Source: Duganella sp. Root336D2 (GTDB lineage: Bacteria > Pseudomonadota > Gammaproteobacteria > Burkholderiales > Burkholderiaceae_D). From it: a stretch of DNA of 64,000 nt. The notes under the pieces were generated by a model. That model worked only from the letters and a program-made list of their open reading frames with translations. It did no database searches and was not told where the DNA came from. Of this stretch, positions 9,279 through 19,047 are shown piece after piece. Numbering within the stretch: the first letter of the stretch is position 1; every line of letters begins with the position of its first letter. The stretch covers positions 640,339 to 704,338 of the forward strand of contig NZ_LMDB01000001.1 in NCBI RefSeq assembly GCF_001425005.1, written 5' to 3'. The translations under genes and the position numbers were made by a program.

Positions 9279-11362
9279 AGCCGGCGTATCGGAAAATGGC
9301 CTCCGGCGCAGTGCTTGGCCTGGCGGCGGCGGGCGGCGCGCACGCTGAGAAAACCGATCCCTATCTCTTGCTGGAAGACGTGGGCGGCGACAAGGCGCTG
9401 GCCTGGGTCAAGGAGCAGAACGCTGCCGCCCTCAAGGAATTGCAAGCGCAGCCGGACTACCCCGGCATTCACGAGCGCCTCAAGACCATCCTCAATTCCC
9501 AGGAACGCATCCCCTACGTCACCAGGCACGGCGACTATTACTACAACTTCTGGCGCGACGCCCGGCATACACGCGGCATCTGGCGCCGCACCACGCTGGA
9601 GCAGTACCAGAAGGCCGAGCCGCAATGGGAAACAGTGCTCGACATCGACAAGCTGGCCGCCGATGACAACGAAAACTGGGTATGGCACGGCGTATCGTGC
9701 CTGTACCCGAAAGGCGAGCAATGCCTGGTGCAGCTGTCGCGCGGCGGCGGCGACGCGCACGTCGTGCGCGAATTCGACATCGCCAAGCGCCGCTTCGTCA
9801 GCGACGGCTTCAACCTGCCGGAAGCGAAAAGCGATATCGGCTGGATCGACGCCGACACCATCTTCGTCTCGACCGACTTCGGCGAAGGCAGCATGACCAC
9901 CTCCGGCTACCCGCGCATCGTCAAGGAATGGAAGCGCGGCACCCCGCTGGCCGCAGCCGCCACGCTGTATGAAGCCAGGGCCGACGACCTCGGCGTTGGC
10001 GCCTACAAAGACTTCACGCCCGGCCACAGCTACCAGTTCATCAATCGCCAGATCGGCTTCTACGCCAGCGAACTGTTTGTGCGCGAAGGCGACAAGCTGG
10101 CCAAGGTCGACAAGCCGGACGACGCCAACGCCTACACCGTGCGCGACCAGCTGATCATCGACCTGCGCTCCGACTGGACCGTCAACGGCGCCAGCTACAA
10201 GCAAGGCTCCCTGCTCGCGGCCGACTTCAAGCGCTTCATGGCCGGCGAACGGCAATTCGCGGTACTGTTTGCGCCAACGCCAAGCAGCTCGCTTGACGGC
10301 GTCTCCGCCACCCGCTCGGCATTACTGCTCAACGTGCTCGACAACGTGAAGAACCGCCTGCTCGAACTGCGCCACGTGGACGGTAAATGGCAAGCGCGCG
10401 AGGTCGATGCGCCAGCCTTCGGCACGCTGGCCGTGCAGGCGCTCGACCCGATCGAATCCGAGCAATACTTCCTGACGGTGACGGACTTCCTGACCCCGAC
10501 CACGATGTACCTGGCCCATGCCGGCAGCGACGAACGCACCTCGCTGAAGTCCCTGCCCGCCTACTTCAACGCCAAGCCCTACACGGTGCAGCAGCACATG
10601 GCCGTATCAAAGGACGGCACCAAGGTGCCCTACTTCGTCCTGATGGACAGGAAGGCCAGGCTGAACGGCAAGAACCCGACCGTAATGTACGGCTACGGCG
10701 GCTTTGAAGTCTCGATGAAGCCCTTCTACAGCGGCACCACCGGCGAAGCATGGCTGAAGCAAGGCGGCACCTACGTGCTGGCCAACATCCGCGGCGGCGG
10801 CGAGTTCGGGCCGCGCTGGCACCAGGCCGCGCTGAAAGGGAACCGCCAGCGCGCCTTCGACGACTTCATCGCCGTCGCGCAGGACGTCATCAAGCGCAAG
10901 ATCAGCAGCCCCCGCCACCTCGGCATCATGGGCGGCAGCAATGGCGGCCTGCTGGTCGGCGCCGCGCTGACCCAGCGCCCCGACCTGTTCAACGCCGTCG
11001 TGTGCCAGGTACCGCTGCTGGACATGCAGCGCTACAGCAAACTGCTGGCCGGCGCCTCCTGGATGGGCGAATACGGCGACCCGGACGACCCGGAGCAATG
11101 GGCCTATATCAGCCAGTACTCGCCATACCAGAACGTGTTCAAGGACAAGCATTACCCGCGCGTCCTGTTCACCACATCGACCCGCGACGACCGCGTGCAC
11201 CCCGGCCACGCCCGCAAGATGGTAGCCAAGATGAAAGACCAGGGCCACGACGTGCTGTACTGGGAAAACACCGAAGGCGGCCATGCCGGCGCAGCCAACA
11301 ACGACCAGCAAGCCCAGATGTGGGCCTTGACCTACGCCTTCCTCCTCAAGCAACTGAAATGA
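9275..11362 (+). CDS. Prolyl oligopeptidase family serine peptidase (S9), exported
   Basis: A 695-residue S9 peptidase with an N-terminal beta-propeller and a C-terminal alpha/beta-hydrolase domain. The catalytic Ser is residue 555 in GGSNGGLL; the Asp lies in TRDDRVHPGH and the His in EGGHAGAAN. I chose the GTG at 9275, which overlaps the ypfJ stop and gives VKPAYRKMASGAVLGLAAA followed by GGAHA, a plausible signal peptide cleaved after AHA. The longer ATG start at 9248 would prepend nine residues with no signal character. Family members hydrolyse short Pro-containing peptides. An 18-bp inverted repeat follows the stop codon directly. Confidence 0.88.
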   Translation: MKPAYRKMASGAVLGLAAAGGAHAEKTDPYLLLEDVGGDKALAWVKEQNAAALKELQAQPDYPGIHERLKTILNSQERIPYVTRHGDYYYNFWRDARHTRGIWRRTTLEQYQKAEPQWETVLDIDKLAADDNENWVWHGVSCLYPKGEQCLVQLSRGGGDAHVVREFDIAKRRFVSDGFNLPEAKSDIGWIDADTIFVSTDFGEGSMTTSGYPRIVKEWKRGTPLAAAATLYEARADDLGVGAYKDFTPGHSYQFINRQIGFYASELFVREGDKLAKVDKPDDANAYTVRDQLIIDLRSDWTVNGASYKQGSLLAADFKRFMAGERQFAVLFAPTPSSSLDGVSATRSALLLNVLDNVKNRLLELRHVDGKWQAREVDAPAFGTLAVQALDPIESEQYFLTVTDFLTPTTMYLAHAGSDERTSLKSLPAYFNAKPYTVQQHMAVSKDGTKVPYFVLMDRKARLNGKNPTVMYGYGGFEVSMKPFYSGTTGEAWLKQGGTYVLANIRGGGEFGPRWHQAALKGNRQRAFDDFIAVAQDVIKRKISSPRHLGIMGGSNGGLLVGAALTQRPDLFNAVVCQVPLLDMQRYSKLLAGASWMGEYGDPDDPEQWAYISQYSPYQNVFKDKHYPRVLFTTSTRDDRVHPGHARKMVAKMKDQGHDVLYWENTEGGHAGAANNDQQAQMWALTYAFLLKQLK

Positions 11363-11405
11363 AAGTCGGGGTCAGGTCTGGCAACCGGACCTGACCCCGA
11401 CTTTC
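11361..11405. repeat. REP-like 18-bp perfect inverted repeat, possible terminator
   Basis: Left arm GAAAGTCGGGGTCAGGTC (11361-11378) and right arm (11388-11405) are exactly complementary with a 9-base loop. The arm begins inside the stop codon of the prolyl oligopeptidase gene. There is no T-run, so it may be a REP element or an mRNA-end stabiliser rather than a classical terminator. A second GGGGTCA-containing hairpin lies at 42714-42749. Confidence 0.75.
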
Positions 11406-11592
11406 AATCTGCTCGCCTCAATCGTGCGCGTTGGAAAATTGCGCGTCATTATGCTAAGGAAAATGTTTCCCAGCGTGTTGCATAGTTGACAAAGTGAAGC
11501 ATTTGCCCACGGTTGTACTTGACTGTCGCAGCCGCCGGAGTGACATTAAGCCTTCCCCTCGCATTCCATCTTCATACCTGAGGTATCGTTGA

Positions 11593-14500
11593 ATGAACGA
11601 CATGACCGAACTGCCGGAAGAGTTGGACCTTAAGCTGATCCTGTCCACCCTGATGGCCCTGAAAAAAGGTGATTTCTCGGCGCGCCTGCCCTCCGATTGG
11701 ACCGGCATGTCGGGCAAGATCGCCGACACCCTCAACGACATCATCGAAACCAACGAACGCATGGTCAAGGCGGTGACGGAGGTCAGCCGCGTGGTGGGCC
11801 GCGAAGGCCGCCTGACGCAGCGCGCGAACGTCCACGTATCCGGCGGCTGGTCGACCATCATCAGCGCGGTCAATACCTTGATCGATGACCTGGTGCGCCC
11901 CACGACCGAAATGGCGCGTGTGATCGGCGCCGTGGCGAAGGGCGACCTGTCGCAAACCATGGCGCTGGAGGTCGATGGCCATCCTCTGAAGGGCCAGTAC
12001 CTGCGCGCGGCCATGACCGCCAACACCATGGTGGAGCAGCTGACCTCCTTCTCTTCCGAGGTGACCCGCGTGGCGCGCGAAGTGGGTACCGAGGGCAAGC
12101 TGGGTGGCCAGGCGCAGGTGAAGGGCGTGGCGGGTACCTGGAAGGACTTGACCGACTCCGTGAATTCGATGGCGGGCAACCTGACTTCCCAGGTGCGCAA
12201 CATCGCGGAGGTGACGACCGCGGTGGCGAACGGCGACCTGTCCAAGAAGATCACGGTGGACGTGCGCGGCGAGATCCTGCAATTGAAAGACACCATCAAC
12301 GTGATGGTGGACCAGCTGCGCTCCTTCGCCTCGGAAGTGACCCGCGTGGCGCGCGAGGTGGGGACCGAGGGCAAGCTGGGCGGCCAGGCATACGTGCCCG
12401 GCGTCGGCGGCACCTGGAAGGATTTGACCGATAACGTGAACTTCATGGCGTCCAACCTGACCGGCCAGGTGCGTAATATCGCGGCGGTGACGACGGCGGT
12501 GGCAAACGGCGACTTGTCCAAGAAGATTACCGTGGACGTGAAAGGTGAGATTCTTGAACTGAAAAACACCATCAACGTGATGGTGGACCAATTGTCTTCC
12601 TTCGCGTCGGAAGTGACCCGCGTGGCGCGCGAGGTGGGTACCGAGGGCAAGCTGGGCGGCCAGGCGCAGGTGAAAGGCGTGGCCGGTACCTGGAAAGACT
12701 TGACCGACTCCGTGAACTCAATGGCGGGCAACCTGACTTCCCAGGTGCGGAATATCGCGGAGGTGACTACCGCGGTGGCAAACGGCGACTTGTCCAAGAA
12801 GATCACCGTGGACGTGAAGGGCGAGATTCTTGAACTGAAGAACACCATCAACGTGATGGTGGACCAGTTGAACTCTTTCGCGTCCGAAGTGACCCGCGTG
12901 GCGCGCGAGGTGGGTACCGAGGGCAAGCTGGGCGGCCAGGCTAACGTGTCCGGCGTCGGCGGCACCTGGAAGGATCTGACCGACAACGTGAACTTCATGG
13001 CGTCCAACCTGACCGGCCAGGTGCGTAATATCGCGGAGGTGACGACAGCGGTGGCAAACGGCGACCTGTCCAAGAAGATTACGGTGGACGTGAAAGGCGA
13101 GATTCTTGAACTGAAGAACACCATTAACGTGATGGTGGACCAATTGTCTTCCTTTGCTTCCGAGGTGACCCGCGTGGCGCGCGAGGTGGGCACCGAGGGC
13201 AAGCTGGGCGGCCAGGCTTATGTGCCGGGCGTCGGCGGCACCTGGAAGGACTTGACCGACAACGTGAACTTCATGGCGTCCAACTTGACCGGCCAGGTGC
13301 GCAACATCGCGGCGGTGACCACCGCTGTGGCACGCGGCGACTTGTCGAAGAAAATCACCGTGGACGTGAAGGGCGAGATCCTTGAGCTGAAAGACACCAT
13401 CAACGTGATGGTGGACCAGTTGTCCTCCTTCGCTTCGGAGGTGACCCGGGTGGCGCGCGAGGTGGGTACCGAGGGCAAGCTTGGCGGCCAGGCGAACGTT
13501 TCCGGCGTGGCCGGCACCTGGAAGGACTTGACCGAGAACGTCAACCAGCTGGCGGCGAACCTGACCAACCAGGTGCGTGCAATTGCGGAGGTGGCGACCG
13601 CCGTGACGCGCGGCGACTTGTCCCGTTCCATCCAGGTGGAGGCGCGCGGCGAGGTGTCCTACCTGAAGGACAACATCAATGAGATGATCCGCAACCTGAA
13701 GGAAACCACGCAGAAGAATGCGCAGCAGGACTGGCTGAAGACCAACCTGGCACGTTTCACCCGTCTGCTGCAGGGCCAGCGCGACCTGCAGGCGGTGACG
13801 AAACTGATCCTGTCCGAACTGGCGCCGCTGGTATCGGCGCACCACGGCGTGTTCTATATGATGGACTCGCAACTGGCCGATGCCCGCCTGCGCATGATCG
13901 CGAGCTACGGCTACCGCTCTTCACGCAAGCTGCCGACCTCCTTCCTGCCTGGCGAAGGCCTGGTGGGCCAGTGCGCGCTGGAGAAAATGCGGATCTGGCT
14001 GACCGACGTTCCGCGCGATTACATCGTGGTCAGTTCGGGGCTGGGTGCGGCGCCGCCAACCAATATCGTGGTGCTGCCTATCCTGTTCGAGCAGCAGGTG
14101 AAGGCGGTGATCGAGATCGCTTCGCTGGACCGCTTCACCGAGACCCACCTGTCCTTCCTCGACCAGTTGATGGAATCGATCGGCGTGGTGCTGAACACCA
14201 TCGAGGCAAACAGCCGTACCGAATCGCTGCTGACCCAGTCGCAGTCGCTGGCACAGGAGCTGCAGCAGACCAACCAGGAGCTGGCCGAGAAAGCGCGCCT
14301 GCTGTCCGAACAGAACATCGAGGTGGAGCGCAAGAACCGCGAGGTGGAGCAGGCGAAACTGGCGCTGGAGGAAAAAGCCACCCAGTTGGCGCTGTCTTCC
14401 AAGTACAAGTCCGAGTTCCTGGCCAATATGTCGCACGAACTGCGCACGCCTTTGAATTCGCTGTTGATCCTGGCGCAGCAACTGGGCGACAACCCGGAGG

Positions 14501-16488
14501 GCAACCTGTCAGGCAAGCAGGTGGAATTCGCGAAAACCATCCACGGTTCCGGTTCCGACCTGCTTACCCTGATCAATGACATCCTGGACCTGTCGAAAAT
14601 CGAATCCGGCACCGTTACGCTGGACGTGTCGGAGTACCGCTTCGCCAACCTGCGCAGTTATGTGGAGCGTACTTTCCGCCACATGGCGGAAGCCAAACAC
14701 CTGGGCTTCACGGTGGAACTGGGCGAGAACCTGCCAGCATGCCTGATGACCGATACGACGCGCTTGCAGCAGGTCCTGAAAAACCTGCTGTCGAATGCGT
14801 TCAAGTTCACCAACCATGGCCAGGTGTCGCTGGGCATCACGCTGGTCCACAGCGGCTGGAGCACCGACCACCCTAACCTGGGCAATGCCGATGCAGTGCT
14901 GGCGTTCTCGGTCAATGACACGGGCGTCGGTATCGCAGGCGACAAATTGCAGCTGATCTTCGAGGCATTCCAGCAGGCCGACGGTTCCACCGCGCGTAAA
15001 TACGGGGGTACCGGCCTGGGCCTGTCGATTTCACGCGAACTGGCGCGCCTCTTGGGCGGCGAGATCCGCGTGGAATCGACGGTGGGCGCCGGTTCCACTT
15101 TCACCCTGTTCCTGCCGTATAACCGTTCCGGTTTCGTGTACTACGAAACCGCACGCCAGCCGGCCATGCCACGGCTGCCGGCGCCCGGTTCACTGCCATC
15201 GACAATCATTACGACGCCGACGGTGGTGTACAAGCCGGCGGCACAGGAACAGCTGGTCGAGCAGGACGACCAGGTCTATGGCTCCACCCTCGATGACCGC
15301 GGGATCACCACGCCGGGCGACCCTTCGGTCCTGATCGTCGAGGATGACGAACGCTTTGCCAAGGTGGTGCTGGACTTTGCCCGCGAAAAGAACTTCAAGG
15401 GGGTGGTGACGCACCAGGGCGACTGGGCCCTGAGCCTGGCCCGCGACTACCTGCCATCGGCCATCCTGCTTGACCTGGATTTACCGGATATCGACGGTTT
15501 CACGGTGCTGGAACGCCTGAAACGCGACCCGAGCACGCGCCATATCCCGGTACACGTGATGTCCAGCCTGCGCGAGCGCGAACGTGCCCTGCGCTCCGGC
15601 GCCATCTCTTACCTGAATAAGCCGGTCAGCAAGGAAGACCTGAACGAAGAGTTCATGCGTATCCAGCGCTTCCTGATCGGCGGCAAACGCAACCTGCTGG
15701 TGGTGGACGATGAGGAAAACCAGCGCGACGCCATCGTCAAGCTGATTGGCGACTCCGACGTCGACATCACGGCAGTAGGCACAGGCCAGGATGCGCTGGC
15801 GGCGCTGCATGCTTCGCACTTTGACTGCATGGTGCTGGACCTGACCCTGCCCGACATCAGCGGCTTCGACCTGCTGGACCTGATCGGCAAGGACCAGCGC
15901 CTGCGCGACCTGCCGATCGTGATCAACACCGCCAAGGAGTTGAACCGCAAAGAGGTGGCGAAGCTGAAGCGCTACGCCAAGACCATCGTCATCAAGGATG
16001 CGCGTTCGCCGGAGCGCCTGCTCGATGAAACGGCCCTGTTCCTGCATCGTTCGCAGGCCAACCTGCCCGAGGCCCAGCGCCGCATGCTGGAGGAAGTGCA
16101 TGCTGCCGATGCCGGCCTGGCCGGTCGCAAGGTGCTGATCGTCGACGATGACCTGCGCAATATCTTTGCCCTGTCCTCGCTGCTGGAGCGCCAGCAGATG
16201 CTGGTCTCCTTTGCCGAGAACGGTCGCGACGGCATCGAAGTACTGGAGCGCGACCCGACCATCGAGATCGTCCTGATGGACATCATGATGCCGGAGATGG
16301 ACGGCTACGACACCATGCGCGCCATCCGCCGCATCCCGAAATTCCGCTCGCTGCCGATCATCACGCTGACCGCGAAGGCGATGAAGGGTGACCGCGACAA
16401 GTGTATCGCCGCGGGCGCCTCGGACTACATCACCAAACCGGTGGACGTGGCGCAGCTGCTGTCCCTGATGCGCGTCTGGTTGCACTGA
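11593..16488 (+). CDS. Soluble poly-HAMP/GAF hybrid histidine kinase with three receivers
   Basis: A 1,631-residue cytosolic kinase; no membrane segment is visible. Residues 1-151 contain degenerate HAMP units, 152-703 six 92-residue HAMP repeats, about 730-875 a GAF domain (GEGLVGQCA), then a coiled coil. HisKA carries His948 in [12 protein letters not shown]; the ATPase domain has [10 protein letters not shown]. Three receivers follow with acceptor Asp at about 1294 (LLDLDLPD), 1416 (VLDLTLPD) and 1563 ([11 protein letters not shown]). This resembles the HAMP-array group III kinases known from fungi (Nik1 type) and many bacteria, where HAMP arrays convert a signal to kinase state. The second receiver has TAKELN where the usual Thr region is and no clear KP lysine motif, so it may be degenerate. 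Its stop overlaps the next start (ATGA). Confidence 0.93.
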   Translation: MNDMTELPEELDLKLILSTLMALKKGDFSARLPSDWTGMSGKIADTLNDIIETNERMVKAVTEVSRVVGREGRLTQRANVHVSGGWSTIISAVNTLIDDLVRPTTEMARVIGAVAKGDLSQTMALEVDGHPLKGQYLRAAMTANTMVEQLTSFSSEVTRVAREVGTEGKLGGQAQVKGVAGTWKDLTDSVNSMAGNLTSQVRNIAEVTTAVANGDLSKKITVDVRGEILQLKDTINVMVDQLRSFASEVTRVAREVGTEGKLGGQAYVPGVGGTWKDLTDNVNFMASNLTGQVRNIAAVTTAVANGDLSKKITVDVKGEILELKNTINVMVDQLSSFASEVTRVAREVGTEGKLGGQAQVKGVAGTWKDLTDSVNSMAGNLTSQVRNIAEVTTAVANGDLSKKITVDVKGEILELKNTINVMVDQLNSFASEVTRVAREVGTEGKLGGQANVSGVGGTWKDLTDNVNFMASNLTGQVRNIAEVTTAVANGDLSKKITVDVKGEILELKNTINVMVDQLSSFASEVTRVAREVGTEGKLGGQAYVPGVGGTWKDLTDNVNFMASNLTGQVRNIAAVTTAVARGDLSKKITVDVKGEILELKDTINVMVDQLSSFASEVTRVAREVGTEGKLGGQANVSGVAGTWKDLTENVNQLAANLTNQVRAIAEVATAVTRGDLSRSIQVEARGEVSYLKDNINEMIRNLKETTQKNAQQDWLKTNLARFTRLLQGQRDLQAVTKLILSELAPLVSAHHGVFYMMDSQLADARLRMIASYGYRSSRKLPTSFLPGEGLVGQCALEKMRIWLTDVPRDYIVVSSGLGAAPPTNIVVLPILFEQQVKAVIEIASLDRFTETHLSFLDQLMESIGVVLNTIEANSRTESLLTQSQSLAQELQQTNQELAEKARLLSEQNIEVERKNREVEQAKLALEEKATQLALSSKYKSEFLANMSHELRTPLNSLLILAQQLGDNPEGNLSGKQVEFAKTIHGSGSDLLTLINDILDLSKIESGTVTLDVSEYRFANLRSYVERTFRHMAEAKHLGFTVELGENLPACLMTDTTRLQQVLKNLLSNAFKFTNHGQVSLGITLVHSGWSTDHPNLGNADAVLAFSVNDTGVGIAGDKLQLIFEAFQQADGSTARKYGGTGLGLSISRELARLLGGEIRVESTVGAGSTFTLFLPYNRSGFVYYETARQPAMPRLPAPGSLPSTIITTPTVVYKPAAQEQLVEQDDQVYGSTLDDRGITTPGDPSVLIVEDDERFAKVVLDFAREKNFKGVVTHQGDWALSLARDYLPSAILLDLDLPDIDGFTVLERLKRDPSTRHIPVHVMSSLRERERALRSGAISYLNKPVSKEDLNEEFMRIQRFLIGGKRNLLVVDDEENQRDAIVKLIGDSDVDITAVGTGQDALAALHASHFDCMVLDLTLPDISGFDLLDLIGKDQRLRDLPIVINTAKELNRKEVAKLKRYAKTIVIKDARSPERLLDETALFLHRSQANLPEAQRRMLEEVHAADAGLAGRKVLIVDDDLRNIFALSSLLERQQMLVSFAENGRDGIEVLERDPTIEIVLMDIMMPEMDGYDTMRAIRRIPKFRSLPIITLTAKAMKGDRDKCIAAGASDYITKPVDVAQLLSLMRVWLH
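12046..13701 (+). repeat. Six tandem 276-bp HAMP-coding repeats
   Basis: Units begin at 12046, 12322, 12598, 12874, 13150 and 13426, each encoding 92 residues with the invariant core [20 protein letters not shown]. Units 1 and 3 share one variant ([15 protein letters not shown]), units 2 and 5 another ([15 protein letters not shown]); units 4 and 6 begin NVSGV. Long stretches are near identical at DNA level, so unit number could change by recombination. Confidence 0.95.
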
Positions 16489-17336
16489 TGGGGGCCAACG
16501 ATGAACTGCGCCGCAGCACGGCGCCTGACCTGGAGGAGCTCGAACTGGAACTGCTGCTGGAGGCGGTTGTGCGCCGCTTCGGCTTCGACTTCCGGCTACA
16601 CGAACGCGCGCCGCTGAAACGCAAGCTGTTCGGCTTCATGCAGCAGCGTGGGCTTTCCACCTTGTCGCAGTTGCAGGATCGCGTGCTGCACGATCCTGCC
16701 ACAGCCGGTGACCTGCTGCGCGCCCTGCACGTGCCGCCCTCCGGCATGTTCGACGATGCGGCGGAAGTGCTGATGCTGCGCGAAGCCGCCCAGCATTCCT
16801 TGCGCGGCGTCGCCTTGCCCCGCATCTGGCTGGCCGACTGCGCCGGGGCCGGACAAGCCTGGACGCTGGCCATCATCCTGGCGGAAATGGGCCTGCTGTC
16901 CCACGCCGAAATCCACGCCACTGTTGCCAGCGACGACATGCTGGACGAAGCCACCTCGGCATGGCTCCCTGAAACCGACCTCGAACGGGCGCAGGAGCGC
17001 TACGTCCTGGCTGGCGGAAAAGGCCGGCTGGCCAATTACTTCAACCTCCAGGGCGGCCGCGCCATCCTGGCGCCATCGCTGCGCAGCCACATCACCTGGG
17101 CCCAGTACAACCTGGTCACCGACGCTTCGTTCAACGAATTCAACCTGATTGCCTGCCAGCGCGCCCTACCCGACTTCGGTCCATTGCTGCGCCAGCGCGT
17201 ACTGCAACTGTTCCACGACAGCCTGGTCCCGTTCGGCTCCCTCGGCCTGGACCGCGAACTTGACCCTTCAGAATCCATCGGTTCCGACTACCAGCTGCTT
17301 CAGGCCGGCCAGCCATGGTATAAGCGCGTCGCCTGA
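16488..17336 (+). CDS. CheR-like methyltransferase-fold protein
   Basis: A 282-residue protein resembling CheR-type protein-glutamate methyltransferases. An N-terminal helical domain (about residues 1-75) precedes a Rossmann-like domain with CAGAGQAWTLAIILAE in the SAM-binding position and FNLIACQRALPDFGPLLRQR where CheR has its FCRN motif. Here the motif reads ACQR, so catalytic competence is uncertain. The ATG at 16488 overlaps the kinase stop (ATGA), showing co-translation. CheR domains are often paired with such kinases outside chemotaxis. No receptor or CheB is in the window, so the target is probably the kinase system itself; that is inference. Confidence 0.8.
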   Translation: MGANDELRRSTAPDLEELELELLLEAVVRRFGFDFRLHERAPLKRKLFGFMQQRGLSTLSQLQDRVLHDPATAGDLLRALHVPPSGMFDDAAEVLMLREAAQHSLRGVALPRIWLADCAGAGQAWTLAIILAEMGLLSHAEIHATVASDDMLDEATSAWLPETDLERAQERYVLAGGKGRLANYFNLQGGRAILAPSLRSHITWAQYNLVTDASFNEFNLIACQRALPDFGPLLRQRVLQLFHDSLVPFGSLGLDRELDPSESIGSDYQLLQAGQPWYKRVA

Positions 17337-17359
17337 TCGAGTCCGGCCGCGCATTCTGC

Positions 17360-17405
17360 TTGACATGCGCCATTGGGCGGCCTAAATTCACCCATATGGA
17401 TGAAT
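17360..17405 (+). promoter_or_regulatory. Sigma-70 promoter and overlapping operator-like palindrome for arsR-like gene
   Basis: TTGACA (17360-17365), a 17-base spacer and TAAATT (17383-17388) form a good promoter. The expected start of transcription, about 17395, is next to the ATG at 17396, implying a leaderless mRNA. ATTCACCCATATGGATGAAT (17386-17405) is a near-perfect 20-base palindrome (9 of 10 pairs) over the -10 end, start site and start codon, well placed for autorepression. Confidence 0.65.
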
Positions 17406-17755
17406 ATAATGCAGACCAGCGGCTCGATAATATGTTCACCGCGATGGCCGACCCGACCCGGCGCGCGATCCTGGCGCGGCTGACCCATGAAAGCGCACGG
17501 GTAACGGAGTTGGCGCGCGAGTTTCCCATTTCCCTCAACTCCACCTCGAAACACATCAAGATCCTGGAGCGGGCCGGCCTGGTCATCCGTACCATCCACG
17601 GACGCGACCACCTGCTGTCGTTGAACGCTGCGCCGCTGGCCGAAGCGGCACACTGGGTAAGACACTTCGAAAGTTTCTGGGAAGAGCGCCTGGCTGCGCT
17701 TGATCACCTGGTCAGCGCTCGCCGCAAGCGGGCGAAGGGGAAGGCACATGGCTGA
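17396..17755 (+). CDS. ArsR-family winged-helix regulator
   Basis: A 119-residue winged-helix protein, MDEYNADQRLDNMFTAMADP then TRRAILARLTHESARVTELAREFP, with recognition-helix region SLNSTSKHIKILERAGLV and wing IHGRDHLLSL. No metal-binding Cys pair is present, so it belongs to the non-metal ArsR subgroup commonly found with SRPBCC proteins. The start at 17396 sits at the predicted transcription start, with no ribosome site; an in-frame upstream start at 17360 would lie inside the -35 element. It shares 8 bases with the downstream gene, so it is the first gene of an operon and likely its own repressor. Confidence 0.87.
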   Translation: MDEYNADQRLDNMFTAMADPTRRAILARLTHESARVTELAREFPISLNSTSKHIKILERAGLVIRTIHGRDHLLSLNAAPLAEAAHWVRHFESFWEERLAALDHLVSARRKRAKGKAHG

Positions 17756-18182
17756 ACATGCAGCGCGGCACCAGGTCTGCGTGCGCCACACGATAGGCGC
17801 ACCGGCGGCGGAAGTGTTCGATGCCTGGCTGGATGCCAACTTGCTGGCGCAATGGATGAAGACCCGCGCCTTTACGCATGCCACCGCCGAATGCGACGCC
17901 CGCGAAGGGGGGGCATTCGAGATCGTGATGCACGCGCCCGATGGCGCAATACATCATAGCGGCCAATACCTCACTATCGACAGGCCGCACAAGCTGGTAT
18001 TCACCTGGCGCTCACCCGCTACCGGCCAGCGTGATTCGCTTGTCACTGTCGAATTCTTCGGCCACGCCGGCTCCACCGAGGTCGTCGTCACCCATCGCCA
18101 GCTCCCAGGCCAGACATATGAATCGCATATCGATGGATGGGGCGATGTGCTGATACTGCTTGCCCAACTGCTCCCACACTGA
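17748..18182 (+). CDS. SRPBCC/AHSA1-type ligand-binding protein
   Basis: A 144-residue START-like helix-grip protein. RHTIGAPAAEVFDAWLDANL and the later LVFTWRSPA and GSTEVVVTHRQLP segments match the AHSA1 (Aha1-like) subgroup. Such proteins bind hydrophobic ligands; the ligand here is unknown. The ATG at 17748 overlaps the arsR-like stop (ATGGCTGA). The ArsR-SRPBCC gene pair is a widespread arrangement, and the SDR gene 27 bases downstream extends it to three genes. Confidence 0.85.
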   Translation: MAEHAARHQVCVRHTIGAPAAEVFDAWLDANLLAQWMKTRAFTHATAECDAREGGAFEIVMHAPDGAIHHSGQYLTIDRPHKLVFTWRSPATGQRDSLVTVEFFGHAGSTEVVVTHRQLPGQTYESHIDGWGDVLILLAQLLPH

Positions 18183-18209
18183 AGCACGCCTGTCATCCTG
18201 GAGGCCGCC

Positions 18210-19007
18210 ATGATCTTGCAAGGCAAACGCTGCATCATCCACGGCGCCGCCGGCGCCATCGGCAGTGCTGTTGCGCGCGCATTTGCGCGCGAAGGCGGCC
18301 AAATGTTCCTGGCCGGCCGCACACTGGAGAAACTCGAAGCATTAGCACGGGAATTGCGAGCTGAAGGCGGCAGCGTCCACGCCGCCCGGGTCGACGCGCT
18401 CGATCAGGAATCGGTCCGGCTGCACGCCCGTGCCGTCGCCGAACAGGCTGGCGGCATCGACGTCATGCTCAATGCGGTAGGCTTCCCCCATGTCCAGGGC
18501 ATTCCGTTTGCGGAGTTGTCATACGATGATTTCCAACTGCCAGTGCAAGCCTGCACACGCACCATCTTCCTCACCGCGCAGGCGGCGGCGTTTTATATGG
18601 CACCGCGGCAGTCGGGCGTCATATTGACCCTGTCCACGCCGGGTGCACGTCTCTCAGGGGCCGGTTTTCTCGGCAACGGCACGAGCAGCGCGGCGGTCGA
18701 AGCCATGTCGCGCATCCTGGCCGGCGAACTGGGGCACCAGGGAATCCGGGTGGTATGCATCCGTTCCGATGCCATCCCGGAGGCCGTTCCCGTTTCCCAT
18801 GCCAGGGCAGCTTTCGAGGGCATGGCGCGCAAGATGGGCATCAGCGTGGCAGAGTTCCTGCAGGCGCGCGCGGACAGCGCCACCCTGCTCGGGCGCTTGC
18901 CCACGCTGGCCCAGATCGGCGCATTCGCGGCTTTCGCGGCATCCGACGGCGCGGGCGCTATGACCGGCGCCATTGCCAATCTTACCTGCGGCTCCTTGCC
19001 GGATTAG
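18210..19007 (+). CDS. Short-chain dehydrogenase/reductase-like protein lacking YxxxK
   Basis: A 265-residue Rossmann protein with the N-terminal cofactor loop GAAGAIGSAVARAFAREGG and LAGRTLEKLEALARELRAEG, as in NAD(P)-dependent SDRs. The position that should hold the catalytic YxxxK reads NGTSSAAVEAM, so both Tyr and Lys are replaced (Asn and Ser in the alignment I made by eye). The Ser-containing strand (LTLSTPGARL) is present. It is therefore either a non-catalytic binding protein or uses other chemistry. A GGAGG ribosome site precedes the ATG. Probably the third gene of the arsR-SRPBCC operon. Confidence 0.82.
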   Translation: MILQGKRCIIHGAAGAIGSAVARAFAREGGQMFLAGRTLEKLEALARELRAEGGSVHAARVDALDQESVRLHARAVAEQAGGIDVMLNAVGFPHVQGIPFAELSYDDFQLPVQACTRTIFLTAQAAAFYMAPRQSGVILTLSTPGARLSGAGFLGNGTSSAAVEAMSRILAGELGHQGIRVVCIRSDAIPEAVPVSHARAAFEGMARKMGISVAEFLQARADSATLLGRLPTLAQIGAFAAFAASDGAGAMTGAIANLTCGSLPD

Positions 19008-19047
19008 CCTTCCCGATGAGAGGAGCACCGCTCATGCCAGCGCCCAG

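Noticed and set aside
12046..13701. Tandem repeats considered as CRISPR or satellite DNA
   Set aside because: The 276-bp period is in frame and encodes HAMP domains; there are no spacers.
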